A DNA stretch of 64,000 nucleotides from Oceanimonas doudoroffii. GTDB taxonomy: Bacteria; Pseudomonadota; Gammaproteobacteria; Enterobacterales; Aeromonadaceae. The stretch spans positions 62,001 through 126,000 of the forward strand of contig NZ_NBIM01000001.1 in the NCBI RefSeq assembly GCF_002242685.1, read 5' to 3'. A program made the position numbers and the translations under genes. This document shows, one piece after another, positions 51,754-60,058 of the stretch (the first letter of the stretch is position 1; the number at the start of each line of letters is the position of its first letter). The notes beneath the pieces were generated by a model, which did not search any database, was not told where the DNA came from, and saw only the letters and a list, made by a program, of their open reading frames with translations.

Positions 51754-52497
51754 TTACGTCTCACCCAGCCGCTGATCCAGTCGGGAAAAGGCCCAGGCGC
51801 CGGCGCCGCCGAACAACACCCCCAGCACACTGCTGGCCAGAATGTCTGCCGGCCAGTGCAGGCCCAGCAACAAGCGTGAATAGCATACCGCCACCGCCCA
51901 GCCGGCCAGGGCCACCAGGTGCCAGGCCGGCTGCCGGCGATAGCCCAGCACCAGGCAGAAAAAGCCGGCGATGGTCATGGCCGCAATGGAGTGGCCGGAA
52001 GGAAAGGAATAGTTCACCTCTTCCTGCCAGTGGTGCTTGAGCCAGCCGGGGATCTGGGTGTCACTTACGCCCAGCAGGCTTTGTTGCAGTTGCTGTTCCC
52101 GCGCCGCCTCGGGAATGGCATAAAAGCTGGCACTGTCGGCCAGCCTGCCTTGCTGCACCAGCCAGAGCACATAGGGCCTGGGCTCCTTGAAATAAAGCTT
52201 GGCCACCGTCTTGGTGACAAAGGCGCCGCCCAGGGCCGCAAACAGGCAGAAAAAGAACGCCAGCAGCAGGGCCGGACGACGGCGGCCGCGGTGCAGGGCA
52301 AGCATGCTCAGGGCCAGCAGGGTAATGCCAATGCCGAGCTTGCCCACGGTCAGGGTCAGGCCATAGGCCAGCAGCGCCGGCGGCTCGTCCAGATCCAGCA
52401 GCGGAAACCAGTGCCATTGCCACTGCCAGGCGAGGCTCGCCAGGGCCACGGGCAGGATGAGCAGAGAACATACCAATAACAACAGGCGCAGGGTCAT
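51754..52497 (-). CDS. pgpB: PAP2-family membrane phosphatase
   Basis: A 247-residue membrane phosphatase of the PgpB type, removing phosphate from phosphatidylglycerophosphate and undecaprenyl pyrophosphate. The three PAP2 motifs are KLYFKEPRPY, the PSGHS loop and SRLLLGLHWPAD with catalytic His. Five to six helices are predicted and the loop between motifs 1 and 2 is long, as in E. coli PgpB (254). The ATG at 52497 is 113 bases from the divergent pdxB. Confidence 0.88.
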   Translation of the reverse strand: MTLRLLLLVCSLLILPVALASLAWQWQWHWFPLLDLDEPPALLAYGLTLTVGKLGIGITLLALSMLALHRGRRRPALLLAFFFCLFAALGGAFVTKTVAKLYFKEPRPYVLWLVQQGRLADSASFYAIPEAAREQQLQQSLLGVSDTQIPGWLKHHWQEEVNYSFPSGHSIAAMTIAGFFCLVLGYRRQPAWHLVALAGWAVAVCYSRLLLGLHWPADILASSVLGVLFGGAGAWAFSRLDQRLGET

Positions 52498-52610
52498 GAT
52501 GGATCTCGAGCGGGAAAGGGCCGGCAGTCTAGCAGAAAGCCGGTAACGGTGGCAGTGAAGCCGGATTCAAGTCGGAGTACAATAGCGGCCGTTATAACAA
52601 GGAGATAGCG

Positions 52611-53720
52611 ATGAAAGTGCTGGCCGATGAAAACATGCCCTTTGTGCACGAGCTGTTTGGCGACTGGGCCGAGGTGGTGACCGCGCCCGGGCGCACGCTG
52701 CGTCCGGAGCAACTGCGAGGGGTGGATGCGCTGCTGGTGCGTTCCATCACTCAAGTAAACGAGGCATTGCTGAGTGAGGCAGACCGGCTTGGTTTTGTGG
52801 GCACCGCCACCATCGGTTGCGATCATGTCGACACCGGCCTGCTGGCCCGGCGCGGTATCGCCTTTGCCAGCGCCCCGGGCTGCAACAAGGTCGCCGTGGG
52901 CGACTACGTGCTGGCGGCCCTGCTGCGGGTGGCGGCCCACAAGCAGTGGCAGTTGGCCGGTAAAACCCTGGCGGTGATCGGTGCCGGCAACACCGGCAGC
53001 GAAGTGGCCCGGCGGGCCGAAGGCCTGGGCATGCGCGTGCTGCGCTGCGACCCGCCATTGGCCGAGGCCGGTGCGTCGGGCCTGGTCGACATTGACCAGG
53101 CACTGACCGCCGATGTCATCAGTTTTCATGTGCCCATTACCCATGAAGGCCCTTATGCCACCCACCACCTGCTCAACCGTCCGCGCATCGAGCGCCTGCA
53201 TGCGCAGCAGGTGCTGATCAACGCCTGTCGGGGCGATGTCTGGGACAATCACGCCCTGCTCGCCCGCCAGCAGGGTGGGTCGCCGCTGACCCTGGTGATG
53301 GACGTCTGGGAGCACGAGCCATTGCTGCTGGCCGAGCTGGTACCTCATGTGCTGATCGCCACCGCGCACATCGCCGGCTACAGCCTGGAAGGCAAGGCCC
53401 GGGGCACCTTTGCCCTCTACCGGGCCCTGTGCGACCATGGCGAGCGACCCGTTGCCCGTCATCTGGACGAGCTGCTGCCGGCTCCCGAAGTGAGCGCGGT
53501 CAGCCTGAATGACCGACCCGATCAGGCCATGGTGGCACGGCTGGTACGGCTGGTGTACGACATCGAACAGGATGATGCGAACTTTCGCCGTGGGCTGGCG
53601 TCGGGCGAGGCAAGCTTTTTTGACCGGCTGCGCAAGGACTATGCCGATCGCCGGGAGCTGGGGTCGCTGCAGTGGTGCGGCGTGACCGAGGGGGCCGAGG
53701 TCCTGGGGTTTAAAGCCTGA
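52611..53720 (+). CDS. pdxB: erythronate-4-phosphate dehydrogenase
   Basis: A 369-residue PdxB of the D-2-hydroxyacid dehydrogenase family, oxidising 4-phosphoerythronate in pyridoxal-phosphate synthesis. Landmarks: VLADENMPFVHELF, the substrate segment RSITQVNE, VGTATIGCDHVD, the NAD loop VIGAGNTGSEVARRAEGLG, ACRGDVWDNHALL and the catalytic His in AHIAGYSLEGKARG. The C-terminal dimerisation domain (about 290-369) is present. AAGGAGATAGCG precedes the ATG. In enterics pdxB lies near truA; here fimV follows, then truA, a common gammaproteobacterial order. Confidence 0.95.
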   Translation: MKVLADENMPFVHELFGDWAEVVTAPGRTLRPEQLRGVDALLVRSITQVNEALLSEADRLGFVGTATIGCDHVDTGLLARRGIAFASAPGCNKVAVGDYVLAALLRVAAHKQWQLAGKTLAVIGAGNTGSEVARRAEGLGMRVLRCDPPLAEAGASGLVDIDQALTADVISFHVPITHEGPYATHHLLNRPRIERLHAQQVLINACRGDVWDNHALLARQQGGSPLTLVMDVWEHEPLLLAELVPHVLIATAHIAGYSLEGKARGTFALYRALCDHGERPVARHLDELLPAPEVSAVSLNDRPDQAMVARLVRLVYDIEQDDANFRRGLASGEASFFDRLRKDYADRRELGSLQWCGVTEGAEVLGFKA

Positions 53721-53862
53721 GCGTCTTCGGCCGATAACCATTGGCCCGCTACGAGTACAGATAAGTTCCTATTGGGACTGTTTTTTTCTACACTTGTGCC
53801 ATGGTCAGCCGGGCGGCCGGTGAGCCGGCCCCGCGTTCGAAACAAGGGATACCAACGACATA

Positions 53863-55905
53863 ATGAGAAAACGCCGACCACCGCTTTACTCCGTGCTGGC
53901 CCTGTGGCTGTCTGTTACCCTGCCGGCCGCGGCACAGGAGTTCTACATCGAGCTGAGAGGGCCGGAAACGCCGGCGGCCGCGCCGACCCCCGCACCCGAG
54001 GTGGTGCCGGCCGCCAGCCAGCCTTCCCTGCAACGGCCGGGACGCTATGGCCCCATCACCAGCACCGACACCCTCTGGTCCATCGCCGCCCGTAATACCT
54101 CTGCGCCGGCCACGGTACAACAGACCATGGTGGCGCTCTATTATCTCAATCCTGGCGCCTTTGTGCGGGGCAATATCAATTATCTGCAGCGAGGCGCCAG
54201 CCTGCGCCTGCCCACCCTGACCCAGGCGCAACAGCGCACCCCCGCCGAGGCCGAGGCCGAGTTTCGCCGGCTGAGTCAGCAGGGCAGCCGGCGCGAGGCC
54301 CGGCCCCAGGTCGCGGCTACCCCGGCACCGGCCCGGCCGGCGACGCAGGCCGCCCCCGTGGTGGCCACACCGCCGGCCACGGCCAAACCCGCCGCGGCCC
54401 CTGCGCCCAAGGCGGCCGAGCCGGCGCCGAGTCATGGTCTGAGCGAGCCCAGGGCGGCGCAGCCACCGGCCGCCGTTGCCGAGCTGGCCAAACCGGAGCC
54501 CGCTGCCAAACCCGAGCCGGTCGCGCCCGCGGCGGCCGAAGGCAGCCTTGTCGCCGCTCCGGATCAGGCCGAGCAGGTGGCCCTGGAGCGGTTGCAGGCC
54601 CGGTTGCTGGATGAGTTGCGCGAGCAGATGGCCATGTCCAATGAGCAACTGGCCGCGCTTGCCGACAACAACCAGGCCTTGCGCAATCGCCTGAGTCAGC
54701 TCACCGCCGAGGTGAACGAGCTGAAAATGGTGCGTCTGGCCCCTGAACAGCCGGAGCCGGAAACCAAGGACGGCTGGCTGGCCGAGTTGCTGGGTCAACC
54801 CCTCAACCTGGCGCTGTTGCTGCTGTTGCCGGCATTGCTGCTGATGGCGCTGTTCACCCTGTGGTGGCGCAGCCGGCTCAAGCGGGAACTGGCCGAGCAG
54901 GAAGCGGCGTCGTCGGAGCTGATGATGGACGATGACGATAACGACTTTGGTGATCTGTTTGCCACCGAGCCGGCACGCAAGGAAGGGCAGCAGGACAATA
55001 CCGAAGCCGCTTCCCCTGCCGATGCTGCCACCGACGGCCCCAACGCCCGCGAGGAGGACGAGTCCGGCATCGACGAGGACGCCTTTGCCCGTTTTCTTGA
55101 AGAGCAGGAACGGCTGGAGGAAGAAGAGCAGCAACCCCGAGCCGAGGATGACGAGGTGCTGTTTGACGACGCTGGTGGTGAAGTGCTGTTTGATGACGCC
55201 GGTGAGCGCGCCGAGGCAGAGGTTGCCCTGGACGACGATGATGGTGAACGCCCAACGGCGCCAAAGGCGGAGCAGAGCGACGGCGGAAAGCCCCGTTTGG
55301 ACAACGCCGCCGATGACGATGAAGTTCTGAACGACGGCCTGATTGACCAGGCGCCCGCCCGTGACGACGAATCCGAGCTGGCCCTGGACGACGGCCTGTT
55401 TGACCAGGCGAGCGCCCGTGACGACGAATCCGAGCTGGCCCTGGACGACGGCCTGTTTGACCAGGCGAGTGCCCGCGACGACGAGTCCGAGCTGGCCCTG
55501 GATGACGGCCTGTTTGACAACGATGAAGCCACCACCGCCACCGAGGCGAAACGGGATTATGCCCGCTTTGCCCTTGATGCCGAGGAGGAGCCGGTGACCG
55601 ACAAGGCCGAGACGGTGGCCGCCGAACCGGTTAAGGCCAGCGCCGACCAAGCGCCCCGAAGCCGGCCGGCGAGCACCGTTCGTCCCGAGCTTGACGACTA
55701 TGCCGGGCTGCTGAGCGACGAGCAGGACACCGACATCGATCTGGATGAAGGCGGCATGGGCGCCAAGCTGGACCTGGCCCGGGCCTATATCGAAATCGAG
55801 GATGCCGACAGCGCCCGGGAACTGCTCAACGAGGCGCTGGAAAAAGGCAATGCCGAGCAACAGGCCGACGCCCGCAAACTGCTACAGCGCCTCGGCAAGC
55901 GCTGA
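53863..55905 (+). CDS. fimV: FimV/HubP polar landmark protein
   Basis: A 680-residue FimV-type inner-membrane protein that organises the cell pole (type IV pili, chemotaxis, chromosome origin) by binding peptidoglycan. A signal peptide (LPAAAQ) precedes a FimV N-terminal domain with LysM-like part (about 60-125, including TLWSIAARN and NINYLQRGASLRLP). A Pro/Ala-rich linker, a coiled coil (about 235-290) and a single helix (about 305-332, LALLLLLPALLLMALFTLWW) follow. The acidic cytoplasmic part has three 19-residue repeats. The C-terminal FimV/TPR-like motif is LDLARAYIEIEDADSARELL. The protein is shorter than HubP/FimV of Vibrio or Pseudomonas. The ribosome site is weak (GGATACC). Confidence 0.92.
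   Translation: MRKRRPPLYSVLALWLSVTLPAAAQEFYIELRGPETPAAAPTPAPEVVPAASQPSLQRPGRYGPITSTDTLWSIAARNTSAPATVQQTMVALYYLNPGAFVRGNINYLQRGASLRLPTLTQAQQRTPAEAEAEFRRLSQQGSRREARPQVAATPAPARPATQAAPVVATPPATAKPAAAPAPKAAEPAPSHGLSEPRAAQPPAAVAELAKPEPAAKPEPVAPAAAEGSLVAAPDQAEQVALERLQARLLDELREQMAMSNEQLAALADNNQALRNRLSQLTAEVNELKMVRLAPEQPEPETKDGWLAELLGQPLNLALLLLLPALLLMALFTLWWRSRLKRELAEQEAASSELMMDDDDNDFGDLFATEPARKEGQQDNTEAASPADAATDGPNAREEDESGIDEDAFARFLEEQERLEEEEQQPRAEDDEVLFDDAGGEVLFDDAGERAEAEVALDDDDGERPTAPKAEQSDGGKPRLDNAADDDEVLNDGLIDQAPARDDESELALDDGLFDQASARDDESELALDDGLFDQASARDDESELALDDGLFDNDEATTATEAKRDYARFALDAEEEPVTDKAETVAAEPVKASADQAPRSRPASTVRPELDDYAGLLSDEQDTDIDLDEGGMGAKLDLARAYIEIEDADSARELLNEALEKGNAEQQADARKLLQRLGKR
55345..55515 (+). 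repeat. three 57-bp tandem repeats within fimV
   Basis: Copies start at 55345, 55402 and 55459, with a few substitutions, each encoding a 19-residue acidic unit of the form DQA-x-ARDDESELALDDGLF. Copies two and three differ mainly at silent sites, suggesting recent duplication with selection on protein sequence. Confidence 0.92.
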
Positions 55906-55929
55906 CCCCAAGTGAACGGTGACAGCGGG

Positions 55930-55958
55930 AGCCGGCCGTAAGGCCGGTTCTTCATTTT
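55930..55958 (+). terminator. terminator-like hairpin after fimV
   Basis: AGCCGGCC pairs with GGCCGGTT around a GTAA loop, followed by TTCATTTT. It lies 25 bases after fimV and suggests truA has its own or a read-through transcript. Confidence 0.65.
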
Positions 55959-56007
55959 GCCGTGGCAACGAGTATAATTGCCCTCCTTTTTTATCTTGGA
56001 ACTGAAT

Positions 56008-56799
56008 ATGCGCATTGCCCTTGGCATAGAGTATGACGGCAGCCGCTATTACGGCTGGCAACGGCAGCGGGAAGTCCCCAGTGTCCAGGAAGAGGTGGAA
56101 AAAGCCCTTTCAAAAATCGCCGATCATCCGGTGGAGGTGCAGTGTGCCGGTCGTACCGATGCCGGCGTGCACGGCACCGGCCAGGTGGTGCATTTCGATA
56201 CCCAGGCAACCCGGCCCGATGGCGCCTGGACCTTAGGCATGAACGCCAACCTGCCGCCGGACATCGCGGTGCGCTGGGTCAGGGCGGTGCCCGATGAGTT
56301 TCACGCCCGCTTCAGCGCCAGCGCCCGTCGCTATCGCTACATTATTTTCAATCACAATATGCGGCCCGCCATTCACGGCGCCGGGGTCAGCCATTACGCC
56401 GGCCATATCGATGCCGACAGAATGCACGCGGCCGGTCAGTGCCTGCTGGGTGAGCGGGACTTCAGTGCCTTTCGCGCGGTGCAGTGCCAGTCCAAAAGCC
56501 CCTATCGCAACATCATGCACCTTAACGTGCAGCGTTTTGGCCACTATATTGTGCTCGATATCAAGGCCAATGCCTTTCTGCACCACATGGTGCGCAACAT
56601 CACCGGCACCCTGCTCAAGGTGGGCATGGGGGAGGCCGACGGCGCCTGGGTAAAGGAGGTGCTGGAAGGCCGGGATCGCAACCTGGCCGGGGTTACCGCC
56701 AAGGCCGGGGGCCTCTACCTGGTGGGGGTCGATTACCCCGAGGAGTTTGCATTGCCCGCGACCATTCCCGGCCCGTTGTGGCTGCCGGACCAACTTTAA
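56008..56799 (+). CDS. truA: tRNA pseudouridine synthase A
   Basis: A 263-residue TruA, modifying U38-U40 in the anticodon arm. The catalytic Asp51 lies in [15 protein letters not shown], and the family features [27 protein letters not shown] and [14 protein letters not shown] are present. ATG 56008 is chosen by comparison with E. coli TruA; GGAA lies upstream, and an ATG at 55978 would be atypical. It precedes accD by 78 bases. Confidence 0.96.
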   Translation: MRIALGIEYDGSRYYGWQRQREVPSVQEEVEKALSKIADHPVEVQCAGRTDAGVHGTGQVVHFDTQATRPDGAWTLGMNANLPPDIAVRWVRAVPDEFHARFSASARRYRYIIFNHNMRPAIHGAGVSHYAGHIDADRMHAAGQCLLGERDFSAFRAVQCQSKSPYRNIMHLNVQRFGHYIVLDIKANAFLHHMVRNITGTLLKVGMGEADGAWVKEVLEGRDRNLAGVTAKAGGLYLVGVDYPEEFALPATIPGPLWLPDQL

Positions 56800-56877
56800 T
56801 TTTTATCAACCCGCGGCCGAATATATGATTTAATGGCCGCTGCGTGACAACCACGAAAAAAATGATTAAGGATTTCC

Positions 56878-57741
56878 ATGAGCTGGCTTGAGAAAATTCT
56901 CCCCAAGAACAAGAACATCGGCGTTCGCCGTCACAATATTCCGGAAGGAGTCTGGACCAAGTGCACCAACTGCGAACAGGTGCTGTATCGTGCCGAGCTT
57001 GAGCGCAATCTGGAAGTCTGCCCCAAGTGCGATCATCACATGCGCATCAGCGCCCGCAGCCGCCTCGACAAGTTCCTGGATCAGGACGGTCGCGAGGAGC
57101 TGGGCGGCGAGCTGGAGCCTCAGGACATTCTCAAGTTCAAGGATTCCAAGCGCTACAAGGATCGCATCAGTGCGGCCCAGAAAAGCAGCAACGAAAAAGA
57201 CGCCATGGTGGTCATGAAGGGCACCCTGCGCGGCCTGCCGGTGGTGGCTTGTTCCTTTGAATTCTCCTTTATGGGCGGCTCCATGGCTTCCGTGGTGGGT
57301 GCCCGTTTCGTCAAGGCGGTGGAAGCCTGCCTGGTGGAAAACCGCGCCCTGGTGTGTTTTTCCGCCTCCGGCGGTGCCCGCATGCAGGAAGCCCTGTTCT
57401 CCCTGATGCAGATGGCCAAGACCAGTGCCGCCCTGAATCGCCTGTCTGAGGCCGGCCTGCCCTACATTTCCGTGCTCACCGATCCCACCATGGGTGGTGT
57501 GTCTGCCAGCCTCGCCATGCTGGGCGATGTTAACGTGGGCGAGCCCAAGGCACTGATCGGTTTTGCTGGCCCCCGAGTGATTGAGCAGACCGTGCGCGAA
57601 AAACTGCCGGAAGGCTTTCAGCGCAGCGAGTTCCTGCTGGAGCACGGCGCCATCGACATGATCATCGATCGTCGCGAAATGCGCGATCGCCTGGCCGGCC
57701 TGATTGGCAAGCTGATGAACCAGGAGCCGCTGGAAGTCTGA
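56878..57741 (+). CDS. accD: acetyl-CoA carboxylase carboxyltransferase beta subunit
   Basis: A 287-residue AccD, which with AccA transfers carboxyl from biotin to acetyl-CoA to form malonyl-CoA. The N-terminal zinc ribbon has four cysteines (CTNCEQ and CPKCDHH). The crotonase-fold core contains [36 protein letters not shown] and [22 protein letters not shown] stands before the ATG. Its stop and the folC ATG share one base, so the two are coupled. A 6-bp GCGGCC/GGCCGC stem lies in the leader at about 56813-56842. Confidence 0.97.
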   Translation: MSWLEKILPKNKNIGVRRHNIPEGVWTKCTNCEQVLYRAELERNLEVCPKCDHHMRISARSRLDKFLDQDGREELGGELEPQDILKFKDSKRYKDRISAAQKSSNEKDAMVVMKGTLRGLPVVACSFEFSFMGGSMASVVGARFVKAVEACLVENRALVCFSASGGARMQEALFSLMQMAKTSAALNRLSEAGLPYISVLTDPTMGGVSASLAMLGDVNVGEPKALIGFAGPRVIEQTVREKLPEGFQRSEFLLEHGAIDMIIDRREMRDRLAGLIGKLMNQEPLEV

Positions 57742-58994
57742 TGCACCAACCCGCAGCCCACGCACCCAGGCGGTCGCTGGCCGACTGGCTGGCGGTGCTC
57801 GAAGGCCTGAACATTGCCCATATCGAGCTGGGCCTTGAGCGCATGCAGCGAGTGGCCGGCACGCTCGGCCTGCTCAGCCTGCCGTCCCATGTCATTACCG
57901 TGGGCGGCACCAACGGCAAGGGCACCACCTGTGCCCTGCTTGAGAGCATGCTGCGCGCCGGCGGTCACAGTGTGGGGGTGTATTCCTCGCCCCACCTGCT
58001 CGACTACCGGGAGCGGGTACGCATCAACGGTGACTTTCCCGCCGAACAGGCGTTCTGCGATGCCTTTGCGGCGGTGGAAGCGGCCCGGGGCGACACGGCG
58101 CTCACCTATTTCGAGTTTGGTACCCTGGCGGCACTCTGGCTGTTTCGGGATGCACACCCGGATGTGGTGCTGCTGGAAGTGGGCCTGGGCGGCCGGCTCG
58201 ACGCCACCAATGTGGTGGACTCGGATCAGGCGGTGATTACCACCATCGCCCTGGATCACACCGACTGGCTGGGCTCCGACCGTGAAGTGATCGGCTTTGA
58301 AAAGGCGGGCATACTGCGCCCCGGCAAACCGGCGGTGTGCGGCGATCTCGATCCGCCCGCCAGCATTGCCGCCCAGGCCGACAAGCTGGGTACCCGGCTT
58401 GCCTTCAGCGGCAAGGACTTTCACTGGCAGCAGCAGGGTGACAGCTGGTGTTTTGAAGGCCAGGGGCTGGCGCTTTCCGGACTGCCGGTGCCAGGCCTGC
58501 CGCTGATGAATGCGGCCACGGCCCTGGCCACCCTGGCGGCCTCGCCCTTTAGGCTCTCTGTCGATGCCATCGTCACCGGCCTGCGTGAAGCCCGGCTGGC
58601 CGGCCGGCTGCAGCAGTTGGCGCCGAACCTGTGGGTGGATGTGGCCCACAACCCCGAGTCGGCGGCTTATCTGGCGTCCCGGCTGCAGGGCGGCGAGGGG
58701 GCCATTCACGCCGTGGTGGGCATGCTCAAGGATAAGGACATTGCCGCCACTTTGGCTCCCTTGCTGCCGTTGGTGCAACACTGGTACCCGGTCAGCCTGG
58801 GCGGCCCCAGAGGGGCCGACGGCAGTGTGCTGGCCGGCCTGCTGGGCGTTGACCGAGCTTATGCCTCGGTGAGCGAGGCCCTGCCGGTGGCGCGGAAGGC
58901 CTGTGCCGAGCATGAGCGGGTGATTGTGTTTGGCTCCTTTTTCACCGTGGCCGAGGCCCTGGCCTGGCACGCCGAACAACAAGGAAAGGACTGA
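57741..58994 (+). CDS. folC: bifunctional folylpolyglutamate/dihydrofolate synthase
   Basis: A 417-residue FolC that adds glutamate to dihydropteroate and to reduced folates. The P-loop is VGGTNGKGTTCALLE, followed by YSSPHLLDYRERVRING, the omega-loop region FEFGTLAALWLF, EVGLGGRLDATNVVD and ALDHTDWLG. The C-terminal ligase domain contains VDVAHNPESA. It overlaps accD by one base and ends two bases before dedD. Confidence 0.96.
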   Translation: MHQPAAHAPRRSLADWLAVLEGLNIAHIELGLERMQRVAGTLGLLSLPSHVITVGGTNGKGTTCALLESMLRAGGHSVGVYSSPHLLDYRERVRINGDFPAEQAFCDAFAAVEAARGDTALTYFEFGTLAALWLFRDAHPDVVLLEVGLGGRLDATNVVDSDQAVITTIALDHTDWLGSDREVIGFEKAGILRPGKPAVCGDLDPPASIAAQADKLGTRLAFSGKDFHWQQQGDSWCFEGQGLALSGLPVPGLPLMNAATALATLAASPFRLSVDAIVTGLREARLAGRLQQLAPNLWVDVAHNPESAAYLASRLQGGEGAIHAVVGMLKDKDIAATLAPLLPLVQHWYPVSLGGPRGADGSVLAGLLGVDRAYASVSEALPVARKACAEHERVIVFGSFFTVAEALAWHAEQQGKD

Positions 58995-58996
58995 AA

Positions 58997-59674
58997 ATGG
59001 CAACCCAGTTTCAGCATCGCCTGGTGGGCACCGTGATCCTGGTGGCGCTGGGCGTCATTTTTCTGCCCGATTTGCTGGACGGCAAGCAGCCGCCCATGCC
59101 GGAGCAGGCGGTGAGCATTCCCCTGCGGCCGGAGCTGGAACCTCCCCAGGAGGCCCCGGCGTCCGGGCCCGAGGCGGCGTCCGCCGAGCCGGCCGCCACG
59201 GCATCGGCGGAAAGCTGGACCCTGGAAGAGGTAAGGGAAGCGCCGCCAGCGCCACCCAAACCCGAGCCGCAGGTGGTCAGCGCGCCCAAGCCCCAGCCGG
59301 TCGCCGAGGTGAAGCCGTCAGCGCCCAAGCCGGCCCCGGTGATCAAGCCGGTCGAGCCCAAGCCGCAACCGGCCCCGGTGATCAAGCCGGTTGCGCCGAC
59401 GCCGCAGCCCGCACCCCAGATCAAGCCAGTGGCGCCCGCCGCCGGGGCTGATCATGTTGTGCAGCTGGGTGCCTTTCGCAGTGCCGACAACGTCAATGCT
59501 CTGGTGAGAAAACTGCAGGCGGCGGGCTATCGGGTGCAAACCTCACCTTCGGTGCCGCGTCAGGGTGAGCTGAATCGGGTTTGGGTGGGACCGGATGCCA
59601 AGGCACGGCTGCAACAGCAGCTGCCGGCCCTGGAACGGCTCACCGGCCTCAAGGGCCGCGTGATGGCTCAATAA
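58997..59674 (+). CDS. dedD: SPOR-domain cell-division protein DedD
   Basis: A 225-residue DedD. One N-terminal membrane helix (LVGTVILVALGVIFLPDLL) anchors it, a Pro/Lys/Ala-rich linker has repeats of the PAPVIKPV type (about 59331-59441), and a C-terminal SPOR domain (about 148-225, VVQLGAFRSADNVNALVRKLQ and VRVGPDAKA-like) binds denuded peptidoglycan at the septum. It is two bases after folC. In E. coli cvpA and purF follow; here a strong terminator ends the operon. Confidence 0.93.
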   Translation: MATQFQHRLVGTVILVALGVIFLPDLLDGKQPPMPEQAVSIPLRPELEPPQEAPASGPEAASAEPAATASAESWTLEEVREAPPAPPKPEPQVVSAPKPQPVAEVKPSAPKPAPVIKPVEPKPQPAPVIKPVAPTPQPAPQIKPVAPAAGADHVVQLGAFRSADNVNALVRKLQAAGYRVQTSPSVPRQGELNRVWVGPDAKARLQQQLPALERLTGLKGRVMAQ

Positions 59675-59705
59675 AAAATTCCGGCCTCGCGCCGGAATTT
59701 TTTTA
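59673..59705. terminator. bidirectional terminator between dedD and tusE
   Basis: AAAAAATTCCGGC pairs with GCCGGAATTTTTT around a CTCGC loop. It overlaps both stop codons (dedD and tusE), an economical convergent arrangement. Confidence 0.95.
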
Positions 59706-60032
59706 AATACACTTCACCGGTTTGGGCAGGCCCGCCAGTTTGGTGGCCTGCTTGGCCGGTCCCTTGGGAAACAGCCGGTACAGGTAACGGCTGTTGCCCT
59801 TGTCTTCACCCAGCTCCTTGGCCATGGCCTTCACCAGCGCGCGTATCGCCGGCGAGGTGTTGTATTTCAGGTAAAAGTTGCGCACAAACTGAATCACCTC
59901 CCAGTGTTCCGGGGTCAGGGTAATGCCTTCCTGCTCGGCCAGGACTTCCGCCATGGCCGGCTGCCAGTCCTGATGGTGTTTCAAGTAGCCCTGGGCGTCG
60001 GTATCGACCGGGCGGCCTTCAAATTCAAGCAT
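59703..60032 (-). CDS. tusE: sulfurtransferase TusE (DsrC family)
   Basis: A 109-residue DsrC/TusE protein that carries persulfide sulfur from TusBCD to MnmA for tRNA 2-thiouridine. The family core [30 protein letters not shown] and the penultimate cysteine (KPVKCI) are present. The second C-terminal cysteine of sulfite-reductase-partner DsrC, about ten residues earlier, is not present, which marks it as TusE. GGAGAG precedes the ATG. MnmC (48379) acts on the same wobble base, so two steps of one modification lie in this window. Confidence 0.94.
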   Translation of the reverse strand: MLEFEGRPVDTDAQGYLKHHQDWQPAMAEVLAEQEGITLTPEHWEVIQFVRNFYLKYNTSPAIRALVKAMAKELGEDKGNSRYLYRLFPKGPAKQATKLAGLPKPVKCI

Positions 60033-60058
60033 GCTCTCTCCTCATTTTGCCGCCCATT

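Noticed and set aside
53788..55860. 690-codon open frame opposite fimV
   Set aside because: Gly/Arg-rich antisense translation of fimV's acidic, repetitive region.
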